Source: Brevundimonas lutea (GTDB lineage: Bacteria; Pseudomonadota; Alphaproteobacteria; Caulobacterales; Caulobacteraceae). Taken from it: a stretch of DNA of 64,000 bases. The notes under the pieces were generated by a model that was not told the origin of the DNA, did not search any database, and saw nothing but the letters and a program-made list of their open reading frames with translations. Positions 20,032 to 28,394 of the stretch are shown here, piece by piece. The DNA is taken from NCBI RefSeq assembly GCF_003704105.1, contig NZ_QUOQ01000008.1, positions 62,001-126,000 on the forward strand, in the 5' to 3' direction. The number at the start of each line of letters is the position of its first letter. The stretch's first letter is position 1. A program made the position numbers and the translations under genes.

Positions 20032-21195
20032 TTACGGCGTTTCCGGCCTGAAGGCTTCGCGGGCGACGCCGTCGACGGCGTACAGCCGTTCGGTCGGCAA
20101 CTTCAGCATCAAGCCCGAGTTGGTCAGGCGATGATCTTCGATCGCGCCCAGCAGTCCTGCCATGGGGTCACCCACGACGCGGGCCCCTAGAGCGTCGAAG
20201 CCAATCGCCAAACCCTCACCCATGCTCCCGGTCCATCGCCCCACACGCACGGTGACGGAGCCGTCGTGGAACTTCCCCGGGCGGGGCGACACCTGCTCGA
20301 TCCAGCGACGGGGGATGCCGGTGCGACGCCCTTCCTCCGGGCGTTCGTGGATCTGATACGCCGTGGGACGGGTGACGAACCAGCCCATGATCGCGCGGGC
20401 GACCACGGTATTGCCGCCGCTGGGTGTATTGCTGAGATCGAGAGTGATGGGCTGGCCGGGCTCGGCGGCCTCCATTGCCGAGTCGAAGGCGGCGATGGTG
20501 GCGTCGTCGCCCAGGGCGTCGTTGATGACGATGAGCAGCCCCCCGTCGCCGGCCGTCGAGACCACCACGCCACGCGTGGGCGCGTTCCATTCATAGAGGT
20601 TGGGCAGATCGACACGACGGATCCCGCCACCGGCGTCCTCAATGCTCAGGCTGCGGGGTCGGTCACGACGTCCGGTGGCCAGGACGCGGGCCGCGAAGGC
20701 GCGGCGCTGATCAATCACCGCCAGGCCCAGATCGGCCCAGAAGGCGGCGATGGCGGCCTCGATCGGCTCACCGTCGACAGCGACGAGATGGCCGCCGGCC
20801 GCGATCCCGGCCTTGGCGGCGGGCGAGCCGGTGCGGACCGCGTCGATCCGATAGCGGCCGTCGCTCCACTCTACCCACAGGTCTGAATATGTCGGGACCA
20901 AACCCCAACTGTCGACGAAGCTGGAGCCGGTGATGGCGTGGTGATCCGCCAGGGTGAGCAGACGCCGCTCGGCATGGGCCAGCAGCGCACGGCCGTCGCC
21001 GACCGCCCGCGCTTCGGCATCCAGCACGGCAGAGTCCGGCGGGCGCTGGTCGGGGAGCCGGTCGAGATAGGCGTAGCGCTCCGCAATCGCCCTGGGGATT
21101 GCGATGGCGTCGGCGCGATACTCCTCAGCGGTCTGCGCCGCCGCGGGCGTAGCGAACATGACGGCAAGAGTGACGATAACACTGGCGCGGAGCAT
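20032..21195 (-). CDS. Secreted S41-family (C-terminal processing protease-like) peptidase
   Basis: A 387-residue protein with a signal peptide (MLRASVIVTLAVMFATPAAAQ). It has a PDZ-like segment (IDAVRTGSPAAKAGIAAGGHLVAVDGEPIE, about residues 117-147) and a C-terminal S41 domain. In the latter, LDLSNTPSGGNTVVARAIMGWF and VRVGRWTGSMGEGLAIGFDALGARVVG correspond to the oxyanion and catalytic-serine strands, with Ser of GSMGE the probable nucleophile. The Lys expected a few turns later is not obvious, so activity is uncertain. It acts in the periplasm or outside. It is single, convergent with ftsZ, and lies 75 bp downstream of a lipoprotein gene on the same strand. Confidence 0.85.
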   Translation of the reverse strand: MLRASVIVTLAVMFATPAAAQTAEEYRADAIAIPRAIAERYAYLDRLPDQRPPDSAVLDAEARAVGDGRALLAHAERRLLTLADHHAITGSSFVDSWGLVPTYSDLWVEWSDGRYRIDAVRTGSPAAKAGIAAGGHLVAVDGEPIEAAIAAFWADLGLAVIDQRRAFAARVLATGRRDRPRSLSIEDAGGGIRRVDLPNLYEWNAPTRGVVVSTAGDGGLLIVINDALGDDATIAAFDSAMEAAEPGQPITLDLSNTPSGGNTVVARAIMGWFVTRPTAYQIHERPEEGRRTGIPRRWIEQVSPRPGKFHDGSVTVRVGRWTGSMGEGLAIGFDALGARVVGDPMAGLLGAIEDHRLTNSGLMLKLPTERLYAVDGVAREAFRPETP

Positions 21196-21270
21196 GGATT
21201 GGCCTCCCGCGCACAGACTGGCCGCCAGGGGGTAGGCGTCGCAAGTTACGCTTCGTCCATGCAGCCGTGA

Positions 21271-21756
21271 TCAGCTCGTCGCGGCCTTGGGCTGTCCGGT
21301 CTCGTCAGTGGTGTCGATCGTGCTCTGGGGCGCGGCGCAGCCGTTCAGGGTTTCGGCGCCGACCTCGACCTGGGCCGTCAGGGGATAGGCGCGGTCGCTC
21401 ATCCCGTCCGAACAGGGGGTGGCGGCCAGGGTGACCACCAGGGTCTGGCCGTCCTCGGTTGCGGTGGCCCAGACGGCCGTGGTGCCCTGAACCATCGGCC
21501 CCGGATTGGCGCCGCGCCTGAGCGGGCGATCGACGCCGTCGTATTCGATGCCGTCCGGCCGGATGCGCACGCTCCAGAACGGCTCGGTGCCGAGCACCGC
21601 CAGCGGCTGGTCCAAGGCGACGTCGTTGAGCACCGGCGGGGCGGTGGGCGCGGGGGCCTCGGGCGCGCCCATCTCCACGTCGCGCGTCGCCTCGCTGCTG
21701 TCGGAACAGGCCGAGAGGGCCAAGGCGGGCAGGGCGAGGATCAGGATCGGGCGCAT
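21271..21756 (-). CDS. Lipoprotein, COG3650-like
   Basis: A 161-residue protein with a lipobox (MRPILILALPALALSAC, modified Cys17). A Pro/Ala-rich stretch is followed by a small beta-rich domain: LAVLGTEPFWSVRIRPDGIEYDG, TLVVTLAATPCSDGMSDRAYPLTAQVEVG, LNGCA. The GTEPFW and PCSDGMSDRxYP motifs are typical of secreted COG3650-type proteins, whose role is not known. The last 31 nt (21269-21299) nearly repeat the ftsZ terminator segment 19999-20029. It is divergent from the cytosine methyltransferase. Confidence 0.88.
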   Translation of the reverse strand: MRPILILALPALALSACSDSSEATRDVEMGAPEAPAPTAPPVLNDVALDQPLAVLGTEPFWSVRIRPDGIEYDGVDRPLRRGANPGPMVQGTTAVWATATEDGQTLVVTLAATPCSDGMSDRAYPLTAQVEVGAETLNGCAAPQSTIDTTDETGQPKAATS

Positions 21757-21850
21757 GCGGGGCTCCGTGGGATGAGGCGCCCAGCCAAGCGGCGCGGCGC
21801 CGCGTGGTCAAGCTGGATGCCAAGCGGTCGAGGGTGGGTTAGCGTTCCCC

Positions 21851-22990
21851 ATGGCGATTCCCGCGCGACCCGGCTGCTATGAGTTCTTCGCCGGCGGCGG
21901 CATGGCCGGGCTGGGGCTGGAGAGATTCGAGCGGCTGTTCGCCAACGACCTCGATCCGATGAAGATCGCCGCCTTCGAGGCCAATCACGGGGCCGGATCG
22001 ATCCGGCGAGCTGATGTGTGGGATTTGACGCCCACCGATTTGCCGGGCCACGCCGCGCTGATCTGGGCCTCGCCGCCGTGCCAAGACGTGAGCCTGGCCG
22101 GGCATCGGGTGGGACTGGACGGCGCGCGATCGGGAGCCTTCTGGGGCTTCTGGCGGCTGATTGAGGGGCTCGTCGCCGAGGAGCGCGCCCCGTCAGTGGT
22201 CGTCATCGAGAATGTCATGGGCCTGCTGTCATCGAACGGCGGCGAGGATTTCCGCGCCATAGGCCGGGCCATGGTCGAGGCTGGCTACCGGTGGGGCGCG
22301 CTGGAACTGGATGCCGCCGACTGGACGCCGCAGTCACGCCCGAGGTTGTTCATCGTGGCCGCTCGCGATCCGCTGGATGGTGTGGCGGACCTCGCCAAGG
22401 GACATGGCCTGTCGCCCCGCATCCGCGCGGCCCATGCCGCCCTGTCGCGGGATGTGTCCGCCTCGTGGCGCTGGTGGTCGCTGCCGACGCCGCCGCGACG
22501 CAATGTCGATCTGAGCGCGATCCTCGAACCGGACGACCTGGTTGATTGGCTGCCGCCCGCAACCCAGGAAGCGCTGCTCGCCCTTCTGTCGCCGCTGCAT
22601 CGCCGGCGGCTGGAGGCGGCGCGGACCGCATCCCTAGCGGGGCGGCGACAGGTGGCCGCCGGCTATCGTCGCGTCCGTATCGAGCAGGGCGGCAAGATCC
22701 AGCGGCTGGAACTGCGCTTCGACGGCCTTGCGGGCTGCCTGCGCACGGCGGCGGGCGGGTCATCGCGGCAGTTCATCGTGGTCTGTGACCAGGGAGAGCT
22801 ACGCGCCCGCCGGCTTTCGCCGCGCGAAGCGGCGCGGCTGATGGGGTTGCCCGACGACTGGGTTCTGCCCCGGGGCGAAACGGCGGCGATGAAATTGCTG
22901 GGAGACGGCGTGGCCGTTCCCGTGGTTCGCGCCCTTTCCGAAGGTCTGCTTGAGCCGCTGCTCGGCATCGCCGCCCGCCGTGTCGCTTGA
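21851..22990 (+). CDS. Orphan C5-cytosine DNA methyltransferase
   Basis: A 379-residue DNA (cytosine-5) methyltransferase. Motifs in order: FAGGGMAGLGL (I, residues 13-23), ANDLDP (II), ASPPCQDVSLAG (IV, catalytic Cys77), VVIENVMG (VI), QSRPRLFIVAAR (VIII). A roughly 160-residue target-recognition region follows, then RRLSPREAARLMGLPDDW and LGDGVAVPVVRALSEGL (IX-X). All key residues are present. No restriction endonuclease or Vsr gene is adjacent, so it appears solitary and may serve regulation or protection. The recognition site cannot be read from the sequence. It shares a 94-bp divergent promoter region with the lipoprotein gene. Confidence 0.93.
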   Translation: MAIPARPGCYEFFAGGGMAGLGLERFERLFANDLDPMKIAAFEANHGAGSIRRADVWDLTPTDLPGHAALIWASPPCQDVSLAGHRVGLDGARSGAFWGFWRLIEGLVAEERAPSVVVIENVMGLLSSNGGEDFRAIGRAMVEAGYRWGALELDAADWTPQSRPRLFIVAARDPLDGVADLAKGHGLSPRIRAAHAALSRDVSASWRWWSLPTPPRRNVDLSAILEPDDLVDWLPPATQEALLALLSPLHRRRLEAARTASLAGRRQVAAGYRRVRIEQGGKIQRLELRFDGLAGCLRTAAGGSSRQFIVVCDQGELRARRLSPREAARLMGLPDDWVLPRGETAAMKLLGDGVAVPVVRALSEGLLEPLLGIAARRVA

Positions 22991-23104
22991 CTCTGGTCGC
23001 GCATCGATCTGACACCTTCGCCACCTAAACGCGTTGTAAGTGGCGCGCGACGGAGCCGGTGCTTAGATGCCGGGGATCGCGCCCATCGGAGACGACGCCG
23101 GCCC

Positions 23105-23725
23105 ATGACGATCGATACGCGGCCCTTCTCCCAGGTCCTGGAGGATCTGGGACAGGGTGACAGTTCAAAGCTGACGCTCGATGAGCTCGTGCGCGCCTTT
23201 GGCGAGCGCGGCATCGGCGCCCTGATGCTGTTTCTGGGCCTGCTCAGCGCCGTGGTCGGGGCTATTCCCGGATCGACCACCATCATCGGCATCCCTATGC
23301 TCCTGATCGTCGTCCAGCTGGCCATCCGGCGAGACGAGCTGTGGCTGCCGCGCTGGGCGTTGAAGGAAAGCCTCGATCGCCAGTCGTTTCGCCAGCGCAT
23401 CGGCAAGGTGCTGAAGCCCCTGCGCTATGTGGAGCGCATCTCCCGACCGCGGCTTCCCTTTCTGACGGGAGAGGTGTCGGAGACCCTGATCGGCGTGGTC
23501 AGCACGGTCTTGTGCCTGCTGCTGATGCTGCCGCTGATCTTTTTCAATCTGTTCCCGTCGATCATCATCGCCATCTTCGGCTTCGGCCTGATGCAACGTG
23601 ACGGCGTGGCCATCCTGATCGGCTGGCTGATTGCGGCGGGCTTCTCGGTTTTCGTCTGGCTTGCCTGGGAGGGTGTCAGCACCGCCGCCATGGTCAGCTG
23701 GGAGTGGCTGAATGGCCTCTTCTGA
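23105..23725 (+). CDS. exoD: ExoD-family membrane protein (exopolysaccharide synthesis)
   Basis: A 206-residue inner-membrane protein of the ExoD family, named for a Sinorhizobium gene affecting exopolysaccharide and alkaline tolerance. Family landmarks: TLDELVRAFGERGIGALMLFLGLL, AIPGSTTIIGIPMLLIVVQLAI, LWLPRWALKESLDRQSF, YVERISRPRLPFLT, and a C-terminal hydrophobic pair (LPLIFFNLFPSIIIAIFGFGLMQRDG). About five membrane segments are visible. The length is normal. It is a single gene. The hairpin that follows has its T-run on the other strand, so exoD may rely on it only weakly. Confidence 0.92.
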   Translation: MTIDTRPFSQVLEDLGQGDSSKLTLDELVRAFGERGIGALMLFLGLLSAVVGAIPGSTTIIGIPMLLIVVQLAIRRDELWLPRWALKESLDRQSFRQRIGKVLKPLRYVERISRPRLPFLTGEVSETLIGVVSTVLCLLLMLPLIFFNLFPSIIIAIFGFGLMQRDGVAILIGWLIAAGFSVFVWLAWEGVSTAAMVSWEWLNGLF

Positions 23726-23730
23726 CCGAC

Positions 23731-23764
23731 AAAAAAGGCCGCCGGGGCGAACCCCGACGGCCTT
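23731..23764 (-). terminator. Intrinsic terminator for the minus-strand mini-gene
   Basis: Read on the minus strand, AAGGCCG / CGGCCTT (with inner GGGG/CCCC and a short internal loop) closes around TTCG and is followed by TTTTTTG. This is a good terminator for minus-strand transcription. On the plus strand the trailing sequence is TTCATTG, so termination of exoD there would be weak. Confidence 0.8.
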
Positions 23765-23810
23765 CATTGTCTGACCGCAGAGGGCGGTCGACGGAAACCT
23801 CACCTGAAAG

Positions 23811-23876
23811 TCAGGCGATGACCTCGAAAGAGGCCGTGGTCCCGGTCGCTCCTCGCGATTGATGACAATGAGACAC
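23811..23876 (-). CDS. Candidate 21-residue peptide with near-perfect Shine-Dalgarno
   Basis: A GTG-initiated frame encodes 21 residues starting MSHCHQSRGATGTT and ending ASFEVIA, followed by TGA. GGAGG lies 7 nt before the GTG, inside AAAGGAGGTGATCC, which is complementary to nearly the whole 16S 3' end. An intrinsic terminator follows 46 nt after the stop. I do not recognise the peptide. It could be a small protein, a leader peptide, or an RNA that binds ribosomes. An overlapping longer frame from the GTG inside the Shine-Dalgarno runs antisense to exoD and is less convincing. Confidence 0.5.
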   Translation of the reverse strand: MSHCHQSRGATGTTASFEVIA

Positions 23877-23880
23877 CGGA

Positions 23881-23922
23881 TCACCTCCTTTCAGCTGTTG
23901 AACAGGGACTCAGGAATCTAGT
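23881..23922 (-). promoter_or_regulatory. Promoter/Shine-Dalgarno region of the mini-gene with two GANTC sites
   Basis: The minus strand carries CTAGAT (23921-23916) as a possible -10 box. Two GANTC sites lie within 12 bp (plus-strand GACTC 23907-23911 and GAATC 23914-23918), then AAAGGAGGTGATCC (about 23891-23878). The second GANTC overlaps the -10-like element, as in GcrA/CcrM-type promoters. The promoter is inferred. Confidence 0.4.
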
Positions 23923-23963
23923 CGGTTTTGGGGGTTGCGCCAGAGGTCGGATGTCGCAGCCGA

Positions 23964-25724
23964 TCACGAGCTCGCGATGTCCGTTTCGCCGGTCAGGTCG
24001 GGCACGGCGGCCAGTTTTCGTTGGCGCAGATGGGTCAGGGGGCCGTCCAGGGTGGCCATGGCGGCGACGGCGGCGGATTCGCCGGCGGCGACGGCGGGTT
24101 GCCAGGCCTTCCAGTCGCGGATTTCGACACCGTCCAGATGCGGCAGCACCAACAGGTCGGTCGCGGCCCGCGACGACGCCAGGTCGGCGCCGGTCGTCAC
24201 CGTGGCGGACCGCATCAGGATCGACACCAGGGGCGGTCCCTTCTTCCACTCGCCCGAGAGCAGCCATCGCCACCAGCTGGGTGGGTCGGCCAGCACATGA
24301 GGGTCGACGGCGCGGTCGCGGGTGACGTCGATGGCCACCACCGGCCCCTCGTTGACGTCGCGCATGATCTCGGCCGGCAGGTTGCGCATCACGGCGCCGT
24401 CGACCAGGACGCGGTCTCCCAGGACGACGGGCGGCAGGATGCCCGGCAGGGCGATCGAGGCCCGCAACGCCTGGGCCAGGGGGCCTCGGTCGTGCAGGTG
24501 AGGGTGGCCCGAGGTCAGGTCGGCGCTGACGCAGAAGAAGGGCAGCGGCAGGTCCGCCATGCGCCGCTGGCCATAGGCCTGTTCCAGCAGGCGATCGACC
24601 TTGTGACCGCGCGTCATGGCGATGATCGGCATCGACAGGTCACTGAGCGGACTTGTGTCGACGAAGGCGTGACGCAGGCGGGCCTCCATCTCGTCCTGGG
24701 GAATGCCGGCCGAGACCTCGGCGGCGATCACCGCGCCCATCGACACGCCGCCGGCGAAGTCGAACTGGGCCCCCGCCGCGCGGAAGGCCCTGAGCGCGCC
24801 GACATGGGCGTAGGCGCGGGCGCCGCCGCCGGACAGGACCAGGCCGACCGAGGTGCCGGTCACCACCCGGGCGACGCGGGCGACGTCCTCATCCTGGGCC
24901 TCGTGCACGTGGAACCAGCGGGCGGGATCGAGCGCGTCGATCCAGCGCGCGCTGGTGGCCGGCGGGCCGCCGGGACCGTTGCGGAACAGGATCAGATCGG
25001 TCAGTCGCCTGGCCTCGGCCGAGCGGGCGCGTTGCACCGGGTGATGCGGCGGAGGTTCGGCGGCCGAGCCGCACAGGAACAGCCGGTCGGCCTGACGCGC
25101 GCAGAAGGTGGCCCAGCCGGTCTCGTCCGCCTCGGCGACATAGAGGACGACATCATGGTCGCGCTCCAGGGCGTCCAGCGCCTCGGGCGGGGCGAAATCG
25201 GCCACCACGGCGCAGCTGAAGCCCAGCATGCGGGCGTGTTCGCCGATCCGCTCGACGAAGGCGCGGATCGGCCGGGCGCGGGCGGCGACGAAGCCGAACA
25301 CCGACGGGCGGCTGGACGCCTGGCCCTCGCTGCGCAGGCGGCCGATCATCAGCCGGGCCAGTTCAACGGTCAGCTCGGAGCGATCTTTCAGCGCCGACAG
25401 GAAAACCTCGCGACTGAGGGCCAGCACCTCGCTGTCGCGGAGCGCCACGACGGTCGAAGTATGCGCGGTGCCGGCAAGGATGGAGATTTCTCCGGCCGGC
25501 TCGCCCGGCTTGATCAGGCCGATGAAGCGGGGCGGGGCGCCCTCCTGGGCCGGCTTGAAGACGCCGAGCCGACCGCTACGCAGCAGATAGACGGTGTCGG
25601 CGGGCTGGCCGGCGGTGATCAGGGTCTCGCCGCCTGTGACCGACAGCCAGCTGGCCTCGCGCCGGCGCGGGCCCTCGAAGACCTTGGCCAGGGCGGTTTC
25701 GAACGTGTCGGGGCGGCGCGCCAT
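23964..25724 (-). CDS. Patatin-like phospholipase with N-terminal cyclic-nucleotide-binding domain
   Basis: A 586-residue protein. Residues about 25-140 form a cNMP-binding fold (LITAGQPADTVYLLRSGRLGVFK, IGLIKPGEPAGEISILAGTAHTSTVVALRDSEVLAL). The middle region is of neuropathy-target-esterase bacterial type (EARRLTDLILFRN, DARWFHVH-like). The C-terminus is a patatin domain with oxyanion GGGARAYAHVG, nucleophile in GVSMG, and catalytic Asp in VDGAVMRNLP. All catalytic residues are present. It should be a lysophospholipase controlled by a ligand bound at the N-terminal domain; whether that ligand is cAMP cannot be seen. It diverges from the carboxylase gene with 65 bp between starts. Confidence 0.93.
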   Translation of the reverse strand: MARRPDTFETALAKVFEGPRRREASWLSVTGGETLITAGQPADTVYLLRSGRLGVFKPAQEGAPPRFIGLIKPGEPAGEISILAGTAHTSTVVALRDSEVLALSREVFLSALKDRSELTVELARLMIGRLRSEGQASSRPSVFGFVAARARPIRAFVERIGEHARMLGFSCAVVADFAPPEALDALERDHDVVLYVAEADETGWATFCARQADRLFLCGSAAEPPPHHPVQRARSAEARRLTDLILFRNGPGGPPATSARWIDALDPARWFHVHEAQDEDVARVARVVTGTSVGLVLSGGGARAYAHVGALRAFRAAGAQFDFAGGVSMGAVIAAEVSAGIPQDEMEARLRHAFVDTSPLSDLSMPIIAMTRGHKVDRLLEQAYGQRRMADLPLPFFCVSADLTSGHPHLHDRGPLAQALRASIALPGILPPVVLGDRVLVDGAVMRNLPAEIMRDVNEGPVVAIDVTRDRAVDPHVLADPPSWWRWLLSGEWKKGPPLVSILMRSATVTTGADLASSRAATDLLVLPHLDGVEIRDWKAWQPAVAAGESAAVAAMATLDGPLTHLRQRKLAAVPDLTGETDIASS

Positions 25725-25789
25725 GACCGCAGCCTAGCTGATTCCGACCGACGATTGGCGCGGGCAACGACCCTCGCTAGAACCGAGCC

Positions 25790-27799
25790 ATGTTCACATC
25801 CGTCCTGGTCGCCAATCGCGGCGAGATCGCCTGTCGCGTCTTCCGCACCGCAAAGCGCATGGGCCTGCGCACCATCGCCGTTCACTCGGAGGCCGACGCC
25901 AGCGCCCTGCACGTCAAGGAGGCGGATGAGGCGGTGCTGATCGGCCCGGCCCCAGCGCGCGAGAGCTATCTGGACACCGCCAAGGTGCTGGCGGCGGCGA
26001 AACAGACGGGGGCGGAGGCGATCCACCCCGGATATGGCTTCCTGTCCGAGAACGCCGAGTTCGCCGAGGCGGTGATGGCCGCCGGCCTGGTGTGGATCGG
26101 GCCGCCGCCCGCCGCCATCCGCGCCATGGGCCTGAAGGACGCCGCCAAGGACCTGATGGAAAAGGCCGGGGTGCCGGTAACGCCCGGCTATTTGGGGGCG
26201 GACCAGTCGGTGGAGACCCTGACGGCCGAGGCGGCGCGGATCGGCTATCCGGTGCTGATCAAGGCCGTGGCCGGGGGGGGTGGCAAGGGCATGAAGCGGG
26301 TCGACGCGGCCGAGGACTTCGTCGCCGGCTTGGACAGCGCCAAACGCGAGGCCAAGGCGGCCTTCGGCGACGATCGGGTGCTGATCGAGACCTACATCAC
26401 CCGCCCGCGCCACATCGAGGTGCAGGTGTTCGGGGACGGCCAGGGCAATGTCGTCCACCTGTTCGAACGCGACTGCTCGCTGCAACGCCGCCACCAGAAG
26501 GTGATCGAGGAGGCCCCGGCGCCGGGCATGGACGACGTCACGCGCGAGGCGGTGACCTCGGCGGCGGTGCGGGCGGCCCAGGCGGTGAATTATGTCGGTG
26601 CAGGGACGGTGGAGTTCATCGCCGACGCCTCGGAGGGCCTCAAGCCGGACCGGGTCTGGTTCATGGAGATGAACACCCGGCTGCAGGTCGAGCACCCGGT
26701 GACCGAGGCGGTTACCGGGGTCGATCTGGTCGAATGGCAGTTGCGCGTGGCGGCGGGCGAGCCGCTACCAATGAAACAGGCCGATATCCGCCTGAACGGC
26801 TGGGCCATGGAGGCTCGGCTGTACGCCGAGGACCCGTCGAACGGCTTTCTGCCGTCGATCGGTCGGCTGGAGCATTTCGTGCTGCCGGAGCCGGGCGACG
26901 GCGTACGCATCGACGCCGGGGTCGAGGCCGGGGGTGAGGTCAGCCAGTTCTACGACCCGATGATCGCCAAGCTGATCGTCCACGCCGCAACGCGCGAGGA
27001 GGCGGCCGAGGGCCTGGCCGAGGCGGTCGAGGCAGTCGAGGTCTGGCCGGTGAGGACCAACGCCGGGTTCCTGGGGCGCTGCCTGCGGAATTCGCGTTTC
27101 CGTTCGGGCGACGTGGATACGGCGCTGATCGCGGCCGAGGGTGAGACGCTGTCGGCTCGGCCCGACGACAAGGTGCTCGACGCCATCGCCGTCGCCCTGA
27201 CGGCCGAGGACCGCTGGTACGACCGGGACGGACGGCGAAATCACGACTGGGGTTCGCCGTGGGCGGGCTCGCCAGGCGGGACTTTCGGGTTGAGGCTGAG
27301 CCGTTCGCCGCGCTCGCAGTATGCGGCTCGGCTCGGCGGTCGCACGGTGGTGGGTTCGGTCATGCCGGCGCTCGATGGCGATCGCGTCTGGACGGTGGGG
27401 GAGGGTGAAACCGCTCTTTCCGTCGAGATCGACGGTCAGTCGGCTCGGGCCGGCGAGCGCGTCGTCGCCTGGACCTATGGCGATGGCGACGACGACGTCC
27501 TGTTCGATCGCGGCGAGGCTGTGGCGTTCGGATGGCGGGGGGGCGTTGCATCGAGGGGAGCGGGCGGCGGCGTCGCCGACGGCTCACTCCGCGCGCCTAT
27601 GCCCGGCCGGATCGCCGCTGCGCCGGTCAAGGACGGCGAGGCCGTCAAGGCGGGCCAGACGTTGGTGGTGCTGGAGGCGATGAAGATGGAGCACGCCCTG
27701 ACCGCGCCCTTCGACGGCGTGGCCCAGGTGCGGGTCGCGGTCGGGGATCAGGTCACCGACGGCGCGGAACTGGCCTTGGTCGAGGCTGTCGACGGCTGA
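25790..27799 (+). CDS. mccA: Biotin-dependent acyl-CoA carboxylase alpha subunit (methylcrotonyl-CoA type likely)
   Basis: A 669-residue protein with a biotin carboxylase half ([33 protein letters not shown], the Gly-rich ATP loop [39 protein letters not shown]) and a C-terminal biotinyl domain with EAMKMEH, biotinylated Lys near residue 632. It forms carboxybiotin from bicarbonate and ATP. MKMEH and the length fit methylcrotonyl-CoA carboxylase (leucine breakdown), but propionyl- or geranyl-CoA carboxylase cannot be excluded. No carboxyltransferase (beta) subunit gene is next to it. A run of eight G at about 26273-26280 encodes the glycine loop and does not break the frame. queF follows after 40 bp. 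Confidence 0.9.
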   Translation: MFTSVLVANRGEIACRVFRTAKRMGLRTIAVHSEADASALHVKEADEAVLIGPAPARESYLDTAKVLAAAKQTGAEAIHPGYGFLSENAEFAEAVMAAGLVWIGPPPAAIRAMGLKDAAKDLMEKAGVPVTPGYLGADQSVETLTAEAARIGYPVLIKAVAGGGGKGMKRVDAAEDFVAGLDSAKREAKAAFGDDRVLIETYITRPRHIEVQVFGDGQGNVVHLFERDCSLQRRHQKVIEEAPAPGMDDVTREAVTSAAVRAAQAVNYVGAGTVEFIADASEGLKPDRVWFMEMNTRLQVEHPVTEAVTGVDLVEWQLRVAAGEPLPMKQADIRLNGWAMEARLYAEDPSNGFLPSIGRLEHFVLPEPGDGVRIDAGVEAGGEVSQFYDPMIAKLIVHAATREEAAEGLAEAVEAVEVWPVRTNAGFLGRCLRNSRFRSGDVDTALIAAEGETLSARPDDKVLDAIAVALTAEDRWYDRDGRRNHDWGSPWAGSPGGTFGLRLSRSPRSQYAARLGGRTVVGSVMPALDGDRVWTVGEGETALSVEIDGQSARAGERVVAWTYGDGDDDVLFDRGEAVAFGWRGGVASRGAGGGVADGSLRAPMPGRIAAAPVKDGEAVKAGQTLVVLEAMKMEHALTAPFDGVAQVRVAVGDQVTDGAELALVEAVDG

Positions 27800-27839
27800 C
27801 CCCATCGACGACAAGGCGCGGACGCCTTATCTGGCCGCC

Positions 27840-28301
27840 ATGACCACAGACGTTTCCGGCCTGTCCCAGCTCGGCGCCCAGACGGCGCAACCGACCTCGC
27901 CCGAACGGGCGGTGCTGGAGCGCGTGCCCAATCCGCATCCCGACGAGCTGTATCTGGCGCGGTTCACCGTGCCGGAGTTCACCAGCCTGTGCCCGGTGAC
28001 GGGCCAGCCGGACTTCGCCCATATCGTCATCGACTATGCCCCCCAGGACTGGCTGGTCGAATCCAAGAGCCTGAAGCTGTTTATGACCAGTTTCCGCAAC
28101 CACGGCGCCTTTCACGAGGACTGCACCGTGGCCATCGGCAAGCGGCTGCGGGACCTCTTGGAGCCGCGCTGGCTGAGGATTGGCGGCTGGTGGTATCCGC
28201 GCGGCGGCATCCCCATCGATGTCTTCTGGCAGACGGGCGCGCCGCCCGAGGGTCTGTGGCTGCCGGAGCTGGGCGTGCCGACCTATCGCGGGCGGGGCTG
28301 A
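27840..28301 (+). CDS. queF: NADPH-dependent 7-cyano-7-deazaguanine reductase QueF
   Basis: A 153-residue enzyme of the short (type I) QueF group. It reduces preQ0 to preQ1 in queuosine biosynthesis. The catalytic Cys is in [13 protein letters not shown] (Cys51) and the QueF motif is ESKSLKLF (from residue 74). The substrate-binding His/Glu of HEDC and the C-terminal [13 protein letters not shown] are intact. The length matches the type I family. It probably reads through from the carboxylase gene. No other queuosine genes are in this window. Confidence 0.96.
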   Translation: MTTDVSGLSQLGAQTAQPTSPERAVLERVPNPHPDELYLARFTVPEFTSLCPVTGQPDFAHIVIDYAPQDWLVESKSLKLFMTSFRNHGAFHEDCTVAIGKRLRDLLEPRWLRIGGWWYPRGGIPIDVFWQTGAPPEGLWLPELGVPTYRGRG

Positions 28302-28394
28302 ACCGAACCCGCGCTCACGCGATGTAACAGCCGGCCTAGGCGTGGGCGGCGACGCGCGCTAGTCAGGCCCGATCACGCGACCAGGGGCTGACGG

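Noticed and set aside
23165..23884. A 239-codon minus-strand frame starting inside the strong Shine-Dalgarno, antisense to exoD
   Set aside because: The GTG lies within the Shine-Dalgarno itself, and the rest is a shadow of exoD. The 21-codon frame has correct spacing and its own terminator.
23878..23892. Plus-strand GGATCACCTCCTTTC, identical to the 3' end of 16S rRNA
   Set aside because: No other rRNA sequence surrounds it. It is better explained as a strong Shine-Dalgarno read on the minus strand.
26273..26280. Run of eight G in the carboxylase gene as a possible frameshift
   Set aside because: The frame is continuous through it and encodes the conserved glycine-rich ATP loop.
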